From: Tubiluchus corallicola
Lineage: Eukaryota; Priapulida; Priapulimorpha; Priapulimorphida; Tubiluchidae
Length of the DNA: 41,692 nucleotides
Assembly: GCA_030141605.1 (NCBI GenBank)
Contig: JAQGDQ010001429.1
Coordinates: 1-41,692, forward strand
Reading direction: 5' to 3'
The position numbers and the translations under genes are program-made. How positions within the stretch are numbered: position 1 is the first letter of the stretch; each line of letters begins with the position of its first letter. This document shows, piece by piece, positions 1 through 12,800 of the stretch. The notes under the pieces were generated by a model, which did not search any database, was not told the origin of the DNA, and worked only from the letters and a program-made list of their open reading frames with translations.

Positions 1-368
1 TGCGTAAACGAAATCTTCTTTTTTCAGAAACCAATACCAAACTTGAAAACAATATCAAAACTGCACAATGAATTAGATTTTAAGAGGCGGGACAATAAAA
101 AGAAAAGAAAGAAGTATTTCTACTAGTGGGCACGATAACTGAAATTATTTGAAAGTTGCAAAAAACTGCACTTTGTTCAAATAGCAAATAGACAGAGTTG
201 TTACATGGAAACCGTCTTTTGAAATCGGTACGATGACGATGTTTCCTGGTTGGTAAACTGAGTAGAAAACTGCCAAAACTATCAACTAGTATTCATGCGA
301 TACCAAATAAGGAAGCTGTTGAAAACCGTTGAAAATCAACAGGATAAATTTATATCCAAGTTCCTCTC
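1..368. other. non-coding, presumed FREM intron
   Basis: AT-rich sequence without recognisable exon, repeat or regulatory signature. It lies upstream of the first exon found, so it is presumed to be intron of the FREM-like gene. Confidence 0.5.
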
Positions 369-832
369 TTAACCCTTTCATACCCGTTGTATCCCGTGGG
401 ATTAGAGAATATTTTCTGCCTTTAAAATTAATAAAATTTTAAAACTGACAGTTATTTGATCTGTTGATAGTTGTTTTGATTTAAGCCAATAACAATAGAC
501 TAAAAATGGTGATAAAATGGCAAACTAGAAAATCTACATAGCATAAAAAACTGCGTAAGGTACAGTACTTTAGAGACGACTTTGTACAGATCAGCATAGC
601 ATGCATACTAAATGTCTTAAATACTTTAAAAAATTATCAGCAGTTGCAAAATGAAGCACATTTTATGCTTCCATTGAATCCCAATGTATCCCGTGGGATA
701 CAGGCTATATTTAGCACGCGGGCACAGGTAGAAAAAATAATTATCTGTAAACAAGATGGACATACTGAACAAAACTACCAAGCCAAAAAAATGTTTCTTA
801 TTAAACAAATAATTTGGGACTGAAAGGGTTAA
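369..832 (+). mobile_element. piggyBac-like TTAA MITE, copy A
   Basis: Bounded by TTAA at 369-372 and 829-832. The termini are inverted: CCCTTTCATACCC at the left against CCCTTTCAGTCCC (complement of the right). It is 464 bp with no transposase. The near-perfect palindrome TATCCCGTGGGAT(A) occurs near each end. TTAA target sites and a CCC-starting TIR point to piggyBac-type mobilisation. This is the longest of the four copies. Confidence 0.8.
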
Positions 833-1344
833 ACCAGGGAATTAAGTTCGCGACGAGAATCATTTCTGTTAGCACACTGTGCTCCTGTTATATCAACTGA
901 GAGAGATTTAAAAGCGTTTAAAAACGGATTAGTAAACCGATTATTTCTCCTAACGAGTTACATGATCTCTCCATAAGTTAATTCATACAAAACTCACACG
1001 TTTTTTTCAGTACTGGCAAGATTAATTCCTGCAACTCTAAACCGATTCGATTCCGGTACACAGTATTAAAACATTCAGTTGAAGTAACCTCTGGCAGTTG
1101 GCTCCTAAATAATCTTTAGATTAGAATCTTGTTCATCTGGTTTGCATAATTTCTCCCTAGCAGTGGCCTTTGCAGCATCAAGTGAATCGAAGTTAAAGGA
1201 AGACAGAATGACTTTTCATGTACTACCCCATTTCAAGTCCGATAAAAAGTACACATTTTAACACAATTAATATTACAAAACCGTTTCTGATAATTAAATA
1301 ATAGATTAAAAACTTAATTAACGGCGGGCAGGGTCAACTATTGA

Positions 1345-2158
1345 TGACGTCACAAACTAACATAATTTTCAACATGAAAAATATTCTACGAGTGTGTTGC
1401 ACGTGTTTGGGAAAGCGAAAATTGAAGTACAGTGCTACTGTAAGATATTCAGTGTTGTACAAAAATTGGCATATTGTAAGATAAAAATTCAAATTTCAAT
1501 TTTACCGTTGTGCTCGCGCATGAGCTGTCGAACGTGCGTAGTTTGTCACAAACTAACACATCTGAACTGAGAGGTACAGCTCTTATTTTTCTATAATGCC
1601 TTTCCGAAATGCAGGCGCTAGTGCCCGTCTAACTAGAGTAAATTGTTTCGACTTACAGTTTAAGATTGGGTTCTGTTTTGCTTTAGTAAATTAAATAGTA
1701 TAGAAGTGAAATGAAAACAGTTATATTTTTATGTGGCTGTCGTCTTAGCTAGCCCTTGTTTCAGCGTAATTTGATTAATGATTAAGGCAGTTTCTTACTA
1801 CATTCACTGGATATTTTCTAGGTTCCAATCAGTTTGACTCTTAAATCCAAAAATGTGTAAATTGTTAGAATGACCTTAAAGGAAAACCGGGCGATTGTAC
1901 AGACTCAATCTCATTTTAATTTACTGTCCAAAATATACATTTTCTTGCCTATACAAGTTAACAATTGTTTCTTATATTTGAATAATTTGCTTAGAAAGTT
2001 AATTAACGGCATCCGAACACAGTTATTGCTCACGTCAGAAATTAACCACAATTTGTGCAATGGCAGGCATCTCTCTTGCGTGCCAAGTACGTTTGCGCAA
2101 GTGTTACTGCTTAAACGCATGGTGTCACGAAAAATGGGTTTTACATCTTATGACGTCA
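1345..2158. promoter_or_regulatory. region with two perfect CRE palindromes and a repeated ACGTCA/AAACTAACA motif
   Basis: TGACGTCA, the full CREB/ATF palindrome, occurs at 1345-1352 and 2151-2158, each followed by AAACTAACA. A partial copy GTCACAAACTAACACA is at 1545-1560. TTAATTAACGGC also occurs twice (about 1316 and 2000). No gene start was recognised nearby, so a regulatory role is uncertain; it may be part of a repeat. Confidence 0.3.
1872..2097 (-). repeat. dispersed 220-bp repeat, copy 1
   Basis: The reverse complement matches 31188-31401 at roughly 85-90% over its whole length, for example TAAATTAAAATGAGATTGAG and GAAACAATTG. It lies in a region where the motif TGACGTCANAAACTAACA recurs. 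No frame is shared, so it is a non-coding mobile or duplicated sequence. Confidence 0.7.
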
Positions 2159-2170
2159 GAAACTAACACT

Positions 2171-3761
2171 GCAGTTCATGATCATGGTTATCGCGGTACC
2201 GCCTTCTATTTATCGGCCACGCGAACGTGACAAAAAGGCGCCATTGGCAATCTTAGTAGAGTCACTGAACCACGCGCAGCTTTGGCAGTTTACGAAATTT
2301 GAGTATCCGAGGTAATTATTATTTATTCTAAGCTTTGATTTAAAAGAAGCCATTGTAGTTTTCAATATTTTAGAGCATTCTTTATTCTGAACTCATTTTT
2401 ACACAATCATCCGGTTTAACTATAAGCAGTATGGCTGTAGCACATATACACGAAGAACAGCAATACAATGTCGCATGACAATATCCGTAACTCTTTACCT
2501 CCCTTCACTTTCTCCCTGACGTCTATCCAGGATTATTCTAGCGCGCTAATTACTTGTTTAAGTCCCGGTGTAATTGATTCACCGAAAAATGTTAACGACC
2601 CGAAAGTGTATTAGCCACAAAAACTTTTTGCGCCTGGATGAGCATGCATGCACGTCCTGTCTGGTTCTGTTTACGCTGCAAACATGGCTTCGGTTATTAC
2701 TTTATTTTTGAAGATAACTGACAAGGTTTTTACATCGGGGTCTTATTCGCTCATTACGAATTTTGACTGCATAGGTCGAGATGGGTTTGTGAGTAAAAAT
2801 GAAGAGTTGAACCGCTGACACGTTTTTGCAGTTCGTTTCATCGTGTGGAGCGAAGTCGATTGAAACCAATTTCCTTTCAGGGAAACTAATGAACTGACAG
2901 CCTACTGAGATCAAGTATATATATATAAATTCTTTATTTGTCATTAAAAATGGCTCACTCATTACAATAAAATTGAGTAATCCTCAGCGTAATGTTAAAA
3001 ACAACACTGTTCAAGACAAATGCGTCCAGTGCAGACTAAAAAAAACTAAAGTGTAAAACTAAGGCCTAATTATATACAATAAATGAACATATTTACAAAC
3101 ACAATATTAAAATATTTTTACAAAACAATATTACAAAAAAAAGCATTAAATTTTACAAGACATATTTTACACTATATATACATTTAACATGACATAACAG
3201 AAACATGTTTTACATTACATAATTTTTTTTTAATTTTACATTTTTAATCATTTTATGGAGTTATGGAGTATACACGTGGACCAAAAGAAATGATATTGTA
3301 ACGGGTCCCGGTTCCTGCGCGGGTCCATCTCAGGATGTATAGAGCCGCATACAAGTTATGAAATACTTTACAGCAGACGAGAAAAGTAAAAAGAATACGA
3401 ATGTAAAATAAACTTTAATGCACAACCAGTAGCTCCACGACACGTGAACAGACTTTGGTATAAAAATCAGCAAACCTACAGCATTCAGCTTTACAGACAG
3501 AAAGGCCAGGTTGGAATCGTCAAATTACGGCGTGCATTCTGTTTTATACAGGTACATTTGCATTACTGGGCTTCTCAACCATACCCATTACTAACATTAA
3601 GGGGTTGGTCAAAATCTGCCTTCGTAACAATATGATTTTAATAGATTTAATAGAATAGTATCTTCATGGCTTTTTACTAAATTGTGGTCAAGGCTTCAGA
3701 AAATGCGTAAATGGATTTGGAAAGTGTCTTTCTGCATATATTTACATAAATCTTTTTATAT
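2171..3761. other. non-coding stretch, presumed FREM intron
   Basis: Apart from the dispersed repeat at 2920-3070, only short unsupported frames are present. A slightly GC-richer patch at 2200-2300 and 2640-2700 has no recognisable product. Confidence 0.5.
2920..3070 (-). repeat. dispersed repeat, copy 1 (probable retroelement 3' end)
   Basis: It shares blocks with 20035-20170 in the same orientation: TTCTTTATTTG near the start and ACACTGTTCNNGNCAAATGC followed by GTCYRGTGCA. On the minus strand both end in CAAATAAAG followed by a simple tail, like a LINE or SINE 3' end. Confidence 0.45.
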
Positions 3762-4078
3762 AAACAGCAGCAGTAGTAGCAGTAACTACAACAGCTATGA
3801 TAACAACGATAAGAACGTAAACGACAGTGGCAATGATAACGACAACGACAACAGCAACAGTGGCAGACACAGTGACAGCAACAACGACAACGACAACAAC
3901 AAGAACTCCATTAGCAACAGCAGCAATGTGCAATAAAAGCAACAGCAACAGCGCAACACTAACAACAACACCAACGATACCAATACCAAGAGCGACAGCA
4001 GCGACAGAAACAGTAGCAGCAACGGCGACAAAATCAACGACTTCGACGATGACGACAACAATTACTCCACGAGTACAG
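3762..4078. repeat. imperfect CAA/CAG/ACG trinucleotide tract
   Basis: About 320 bp dominated by AAC, AGC and ACG triplets. All frames give low-complexity poly-S/N/T or, antisense, poly-V/L. It ends 120 bp before FREM exon 1 of the window. No coding role is supported. Confidence 0.85.
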
Positions 4079-4201
4079 TAAGGAATAGGTAAGTAAACGA
4101 ACGGACAAGCGAACAGACAAACTAGTTACTGATGAAAAACTTGCCTGGTTTGTGTCACCAGCATCAGCATTTTTCTCTTAAACTTTTGTATTTTATTTCA
4201 G

Positions 4202-4291
4202 CCAATATAAATGATGGGAATGTAAGCTACATCTTGAAAACAGGTGTCACAGCCACAGCTGACTACTTCTTGTTCGATTTGATTGACAGAG
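4202..4291 (+). CDS. FREM2: FREM-like exon 1 of window: end of the last CSPG repeat
   Basis: The acceptor TTTTATTTCAG precedes the exon and AGAG|gtaaaa follows. It reads NINDGNVSYIL, then TATADYFLFDLIDR, matching the end of a CSPG/NG2 repeat, where a D-x-F-x-F-x-(V/L)-x-D strand closes the unit. It enters after one carried base and leaves in phase 1, so the exon is symmetrical. The upstream exon is not in the window. In vertebrate FREM2 the CSPG repeats sit on one very large exon; here at least the last repeat is split by an intron of more than 4.2 kb. Confidence 0.8.
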
Positions 4292-6686
4292 GTAAAATCA
4301 CACATTTAATATTGGGATAATTCTTTTGCAAAGGTAGTCTGCCTCTCATTGTTTTAAATTCTGTTTGTAATTTCATTATGTAAATAATAGTTGAAAGGTG
4401 TTAAAAACACATCTTGACCATGGTGTCGTGAAGTTGTTTACATATATTTCTATTTATTAAAATTTTCGGAGGCTATCGTGAAAAACAAATCGAAATTCCG
4501 TCGTTTTCTCCAAACGGTATTTGTCCAAACTGTATTTGTGTAATGTTTATAGGTGTTTATTTTCCTATTTAGTCTCTAAACACTGACATTGACAGATTCT
4601 GAAGAAGCTTAACAGGATAAATCTGCTGGGCTAAACGAACTACCAGCAGCTCATTGAAAGAAACTGAAAACATGTGTGAGATATTCTTCAAATCGTTACC
4701 CATAGAATACAGAAGCTGATACGAAGAACACAAACATGAAAAATTGCTCTAGTTTAAAAACTTTCTGATAATATTTTGAAAAGCTCAAGAGGATTAAAAT
4801 CAGTTTTAATATAAATATCAAAGAGTAGTAGGCACAATGACGCCCCTTGACGGATTCTCCTGCAACGAAATGCCAAGTAAGAGAGTTCACTGGACCCTAC
4901 ACCACCTGCTGTCCATAACCTCAATAATCACTGAAGCTTTTGCTAATAACCGCAAAATATATTTTATTTTCATTTAGTGGCCGGGTGCAGAATCCTTTTG
5001 AACTTTTTCATCTTAAAAGCCTGCGCACTTAGTAAGCAAATAATAATGAATAATTGTAGCTGTAGTCGTCGTTCCAATAACGCGTTTCCAAGGACTTTTC
5101 TATCGCTGCACGCAGTTTTTGCGAAAAATTTGAATGGCCTTTCTTATTTTTTGCCAAATATCGTGTATCCCCGTCTAGTCGATAAAAAACATCATTATTA
5201 GTCATTGAAGACGCGCGTTTAAAGGGTAGAGCTCTTCTGATGGGTCAAAAGGGTTATTACAACGTGTAAACAAATCGAAAGTGTGGCAAGGCTTTGCTGA
5301 TGGTTGAGCGATATGTCATTCACTAAGATGATTACATTTTAATTTTACTGAATTCAGCCTTCCATTTCACAAAAAATTAAAACAAGTATTATCAGTACGC
5401 CTGATATATTAAGGTGTTATTCCCCTCCTGAGTGCTATTTCTTTTCTTAGGGGGAAACGCTGTAAGATCACGTATGTTTGAGTTCAAATGGTCAGCGATC
5501 TATTTTGAAAAGGCAGTTTATGAGAAAAAAGAAGGAAGCCAGCTTTATGTGAGTCTCCTAAGAAGGGGTTTTCTGGAAGACACGTCGCACGTCAGTAAGT
5601 CATCATTGCAATATTTTGTACATTTAGTAATTATACATTAGTCTATACGCATTCAGTGTCTGTGTAATTGTACTACAGGGCGTAGTGAAACAGTTTCTTG
5701 TGTGCTATATTAATGTCATATTCATTCTTTAACTGCGCCCAGAATTCAGTTGTAAAACAGCAGCTTGAAGTGCACTAGCGAAATGTTCACTGGCAAAATG
5801 AGCTGTGCAACTGGTAAAGTGTGTGACTGATCGCTTGTGCACTGGCGAGTAGGACAACTGGCAAAGTGTGTACTGTACATGCAGTATTAAAATGTATAAG
5901 TGGCACTGGTTTAAGTATACACTGGTGAAATGTACAATTGGTGAAAGACTGTATTGGCGAAATATACATTTGGCGGAGTTAACATTGGCGAATTTATAAC
6001 TGGTGATATGTACCTACTGGTGAAATGAAATATGATCATTTATCGTTACTCCAAAGCCCATTTTAATATTTTGTGCTATTTAGAAATTTGTCTCTAAAGC
6101 AAAATGTAGAATTGCCTTTGCAACTATTCCTGCTATTACAGCTATCTACACTACACGTGCCTGCGTACTTATACATGTACATCACTTTCCTGTTGGCTTT
6201 TCCATTTCTCATATTTGTGCTCGAGCATTAGCTAGCTGTACCCATACAACAATTAAAACCAGTGTACTTATTAACTACTTTCTTATGTCTAAACCTACTT
6301 ATTAGATAAACAAAAGTTTGGTCGTTTGGGGAAGACTAAATTAGGCGATGGAGCGTCAGCTTCCTGAAAGAGTACTCAAGCCCGAGCATTTGCTGTATTA
6401 AATTATAAGTTATTAAAAATATTTATAACACGTGTGACATCGGATGAACTCACGCTGTTAGAGCAAATTTGATGATGGGTGTGTATGTGTGCGATACACG
6501 TGGGCACAAGTTGGTAACTCACACTACAAGGGTTTCCATAAGAAGGCTTCATCGTTTGTAGAAACCGGCTTATGTCGATTCGGTTTATCAGAATTAAAAC
6601 TTAAAGCGTTAACAAGACAACATCAATTCTTATCCTTACGTAGCTTTTTTTACAAGTTTAAAATCAGCCCCTTTATTTCGCCTAAC

Positions 6687-6736
<50 letters not shown>

Positions 6737-6741
6737 CATCA

Positions 6742-6804
<63 letters not shown>

Positions 6805-9800
6805 TTATTATTATCACATTCAGTACAACAGACGCATCAAAATTATTACGTCATACTGTATTAAATTGTTATGTTTCATACACTATCGTTATCATAAAAT
6901 AATAATTGTACTGCAATGGACTAGAGAAACAAAGGCTTGTATAAGCCCACTGTCATGTGAACCCGATAAAAAAATGGATGAGTGAAAAAAAAAGAACTGG
7001 GAGAAAGGTTAGATCACACAGGAAGGGTAGAATGATGTGCTAGTGGAAATGGTAGGTAGAAAGACAGTAGATTGCGCTATGTTGACATCAGCTCTAAAGA
7101 TTTATCAATGGTGCCTTGTTTTGCATAACCTGTACCAGATTGTAGCTTGCTAGTTTTTATCCCTTCCACTGAGGCATCGACGAAGTAAAAGATTTATAAT
7201 GTATTTCATGACTTTGCGCATTATTGATTATTCTATTATTACTGTCACAGTTCAATTTGCCTACAACTCTCCAATCAATCTTACCGTTTTTTTTACATAT
7301 TTTGTCAGTTAAAAGTAAAAACATACAAGTGTCAATAAAAAATCTAAAGTCACATAGTCACACAGAAAGTTAACAAAAATTGATGAAACCATTTAAACTG
7401 AAGCATGCTTAACGTTTTCTGTGTTTCATTTAGAAAAAAACAAAAAGGAAAAACAAACATGAAGCAAAATGGTAAACAAACAAATGAACGGCCAAACCAG
7501 AAAACTTCAAAAAAGTACGTTGGGCGTACTTTTCATAACATTTCAGGTTTTATGCGTTGTACTTGATAGGTACCTACATAGAATGACAATTTAACGAAAA
7601 ATATCTTATAACGACTTTTCAACTTGTATCGTGAAATTGTTTGGAAAAACTGTGATTTACTATCAGTGATTTTTAAGCCAGAACATGCACACTGTAGTAG
7701 CAGGAAGAACGATTTGTCAAAAATATCGAACATTTGGTACTTTTTTTTATCAAACTTCAAACGAAGTTGTTGCTTGCAGCTGTTTCCGTAAGACCAGTGA
7801 CAGCAACCAGAAGCGATTTCACTCAACAGAGCAAAGAAAGAGTTACTTTCCTACCGGGACAGCGCCAGGAATCATGGATTCTAGATATAAATGACGACGA
7901 AGAGTTTGAAGTCGACGAAACTTTTCAAATCCACCTCGTGGACGCCACTAGCTCCATTGTTGGCCACCCGAACGTGGCTACTGTCAAAATCTTAAACGAG
8001 GAAGATGGTAAGGCAATGAATTTCTGACCTCATTTCTTGTTCTAAAGTAATTAAAATTATTTTAATTTTAGTAATTGTCTAATTGTTGTCTCTCTCCTAT
8101 AACGAATATGTACGGTTATTATTTTTACACTGGTGACCAACTAACTGTGCCGAATCAAAAATATTTTAAGAACAATATGAAAAGGTATTAAACAAATTTT
8201 TTCACGCATTTCTTTAACCTTGTACCCCAAATTACACTATAGTGCGTCTTACATTCAAATATCAAGTGGTCATAGTTTTATAGGTTTTACATGTCAAATG
8301 TAGACCTGCGTTAACTCAAATGTAGATTTAGGTAATTCAAATGTGTCTTGGTAACTCAAATGTAGACTTTGGTAGTTCAAATATGTTAACAATAGTTTTC
8401 TAGAAATCTTAAGCGTTTTTGGTAAGTCAAATGTAGACACAATTCAAGTCAAATGTGACATTGGTATCTCAAATGTGGATAGGTGGTAAAGCTTAAGGAA
8501 GTAAAATTTAATCTCCTTTAATCTTAATTTAATAATTGCTGTGAAAATAATAGCTTTATAGCTCTACTAATAGTTCACTAATATTCTGTACACTTGACAT
8601 ACCTTTGGAAGTGTTAGAGAAAAAATACATTCTTAAAATAAACAATGTTTCTTGAGAGAAACTAATTCATTAATGCAGTGCTAATGCATTACTTAGAAAA
8701 CTAATTAGTGATTCACTGTTCATTGGGAAGGGATAAACAACACATCGTTCAAAGTTATGAAAGAGGTGATGACTATCTTTGGTTTATTTTTTTGTAATTT
8801 GCACTTAAAGGAGTTAATTACCTATTTATTCAAAGTAATGCATCTACATTTGACTCACCTAAGTCACATTTGAGTTACCAAAACACATTCGAAATTCCTA
8901 TGTCTACATTTGACTTACCTAAGTCACATTTGAAGTTTCCTGTGTCTACATTTGACGTGTAAAACCTATAGTACTATAATGCTGATACTATAAAAAGTTG
9001 CATAAACTTTTGGAAAAACTCATAATAAAACCTCGTTATTAATTCTTATCATATAACCATAAATAAACGCAGACTTATTTTATTTTAATTGACAGTTTTG
9101 ACTTTTAGGAATGGGTTATTAATTTCCAATTTCTGTCCGGCAGAATTTCGTAACGAAAAACCTGTTTTTGTTGCAGAATCTACAGTATATTTCACCCAGA
9201 ATGCAGTTCGCGTGTCGGAAGGGTGCGGGGAAGCCCAGATCGCCATGGAACGCTCCGGGGATCTCTCCAGGGAACTGATGGTTATCTGCCACACTGAGCC
9301 TGGTAAGAATAAACACTTTCCCGTTCAAAACACACATTCGTGGGTGGCCACTTGTGGCGCTGTGGTACACAGATAAAAAGTTGATAGTCCAGAAAATGAT
9401 TGACCCAGGGCTTACGTGCGGATTATTCCAGTATATGGACGTTATGGCAGGATAATTATAAAAATTATTATAAACCAAGAAAAACGGATACAAATGCATG
9501 AGCTTTTAAACAAAGTATGAATTATAATCACAAAAATGTACTTGAAGGAAATAAGAAAACAAACACAAAGATTGCACATTCCCACAATTACCGTATATAC
9601 GGGTGTACAAGTCGATGTGCATTTTAAGATCAAAAATTGCATCATTTTGTATATTACCTGTGTACAAGTCGAGCATAAAATATCAAGATCTTCCAGAGTA
9701 AATGATGTCAACAATGGCCGAGTAATAAATCAATAACCTACTGTGTTAGTGTGTAAGATACGTGCAAGTGCCTGGGCCGAGTATATTATACCTACCCGAT

Positions 9801-12800
9801 GTATATACATATATGTATTCATGTTGAGGGCCCTCAATGCAATCCATGATAATGCAGCCTGGCCTTTCATCGCGCATAATTGTTTGTAACGCCTTTAACC
9901 CTAGGATATCGCGGCCAGGATATAATGAAGGATTATTTCTTAGATTATTCGTATTTTTAGCGACATCTCCCAAAACATATCGTAAGTACAAGTCGACCCC
10001 AAAAATTTCACCTTAAAATCACCTCCCAAAATTCGACTTGTACGTAAGTATATACGGTAATAAAGTTCTGATAATAAACTAGAAAAATAGCAAATGTGAA
10101 AAGGCTGGAATTACACCCTGGAGTCGAACCACAGACCTGCAAATTACAAGGCAGCTGCCTTAGGCTACTAAGCTACTGTCTTCCCCAGTGATCAATGTAG
10201 TCCAAAGGCATCTCTTATAGTTGGCCAACGAAATTTAGCATTTCTAATATTAGATCGTTCACACTAGAGTGACTTTTAACTAATTAGAGTAAGTTTATTC
10301 TAATACAATAAAATCCAATTAATTATTAATCCAATTACTTTCGTGTGAGCGAACTAACATTTAAAAGGCTAAAATTGGTTGGCCAGTTATGGCTATTAAA
10401 AGATGAAATGGGACAGCATTGATCACTGAGAAATATTGTTGGCCACACATGGCCTCTAATATCCAGGTTCTACACTGGCTTTTTCATATTTCTTATCTTT
10501 TTTTAGGTTTGGTATCAAAATTTAATTGTGAGTTTGTATCAAGATATATTAAGATCAATAATAATTAGCAACCACAATATTTACTCTGCTAAACGTCAGC
10601 AGAAAATCATTAATTTTTTATAATATACAACCGTACCAGAATCCAGTACTCAGTAGTGGAGCCTGTTATCTGAAATGTTTGTTTCAAGACTGGTACTTAG
10701 TTCACTATACACAGCTCTACGATGAGCTAATAAACCAGCTGAGTCTCAGCCACATTCGTGTGCATAAACATCCTCTTTCAGGTAAACGGCCACAATCAGC
10801 ACGGTGACTGAAACTGCTCAAAGCCAATAATGAACCAGACAGTTATAAGCCATTATGCAAAGCATGTCCACATGCCCCCTAGGCTATGCAACTTACCTCA
10901 GAATGAAGAATTTGTGATTGTTAACAAAAGATAACATGTAAAAAACATGTAATTTCTCCAAGTAGTTATACTTACTATATATAAATATTTATATTTCATA
11001 AAAATGAGGAAAAACTCCATTAGTTACAGCAAGGCACAATATAATTCAACCCTTCTGATAAAATATTATGAAACTACTTTACATAAATTGCTATTATCTT
11101 TCACATATTTTCTGATTGTTTTACATTTTTCACTAGCAATCACTGATTTTTGTATTCTGCCACTGAAAACTTGTTTCTAGTAACTTCAGGGATGGGAATG
11201 ACAAATTGCAAAAAAATCTGAAACAGGCCGGGGGTTTTGGGGCCACCTAGGCCGTCAATGGGGTTCAAGGGAGCCCCCTTGGAGCCAGCAACAAATTGCA
11301 ATTTTGTGACCAGAGAGAGCCTCTAAGTGGACTTAAAATATGAATTACCTTGTTTCATGTATAACTAAAAATACCCAGCTATCAAGGATACATGATACCT
11401 AATTGTCTCAAAAATGCCTAAGTACTGCCCGCTCCTATGCAAAAGTATATAAAAACTGTCTGCAATTGACTCAAATAACTCCACACAATTGATTCTATAT
11501 TTTTATACATAGAGATATACACGTGGTTACACTGATGTACGTGATGTAAACAAAGTGACGGCCTGCCAACTAGCAGTCAGCTTGTGAAATAATGTACTGG
11601 GTTCGTAATAATTTTATCAACGAATTTACGCGATTTACAAAAATGGCACTACTGGTCTTCCAGAAACTCAGAATTCCGCATATCCGCGGGAAAGTCTCAT
11701 CCCTGCTCTACTTACATACTGGAAACTTTCTGTTTGACAAACATTGATAAATCACAACTCAGTCTTAGCCAACAAACAAAAGTACATGTGTAAGAATAGT
11801 TGAGTAATCTATGTAAGATTAAGACCTTGAAAAATTCTCTGCATGTACAATCTCCCATTGAAGCTTTACATTTTCTATATGTACAAATCAAATAGAAAGT
11901 ATGATAATTAACACAGTTTACATCATAATAATGCTCCTCATTTATTACATTTGAGATTCAGAGCTGTATCAATACATCACATAAAATGAAATTATAAAAC
12001 TGTTTTAATCAAACAATAAAAAGCAACAAAATAAAGTCAAGTGGTATTCTCTAGTATTTAATCAATGAAGTATCAAGAAAATACTGATGCACCTTATCCT
12101 CACATGTTATTGTTGTTTAAAGCCTTAAAACTGTGTCCACTAAACCAGGTTGTTAACCTAGTTGCACTCTTATGTTTCATCTCCCCCGTCCTATGCTGTG
12201 TGAGGGCATACTGCAACTTTTTAAACTGTGACCAGGGGCCAAATATTAAACAATGATTATTAAAAATTTTAATAATATGCTTATATTTAGAATCATGTAT
12301 TTGTTTATATTTTCCATCTCCAGAACCGTAAAATTCCCATTGACTGAGAACTCCTGCAATAAACTGCCCATAATATAGGCAGTCAAGATACTTTTGAGGA
12401 ACCAAGTTTTAGGATCTCTTGATTAACCAAGTGTGTAATGGATTTTATTAAAAATACCAATTCTGTATGTATCGGTCATAAAATTTGCCACTGCAATAAG
12501 CAAACAGCCTATACACTTGGTGAGTTTTAAACTAACGCACACCGAACACAATTGCACAGCTATGTAATGCCTTAAAGTTACATCAAAACAATGGTGTTCT
12601 GGGACCGCACCTGCGAAACTTGCATTTCGCAAATAATGACTGCATGTTCAAGGGAAAAAACAAAGACTCCCAATAGTCAATACACACATTAGTGATAAAT
12701 GTACAATTGACAATTTGCTATTCTCTGAATTGTTCATTATCATTTTGAATCGAAATTACAATACAGAAACTGAATGTAATCTGATTCTAACCTAGTCTCG

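Noticed and set aside
6489-6902. 137-codon frame with a long isoleucine run
   Set aside because: Translation of the TTA microsatellite; its flanks show no homology.
10100-10186. Functional tRNA gene
   Set aside because: A and B boxes are present, but the acceptor stem ends do not pair; better explained as a SINE or relic.
12100-12405. 101-codon minus-strand frame downstream of the ABRA-like gene
   Set aside because: No recognisable family, no splice or start support, and it lies where a 3' UTR or repeat is expected.
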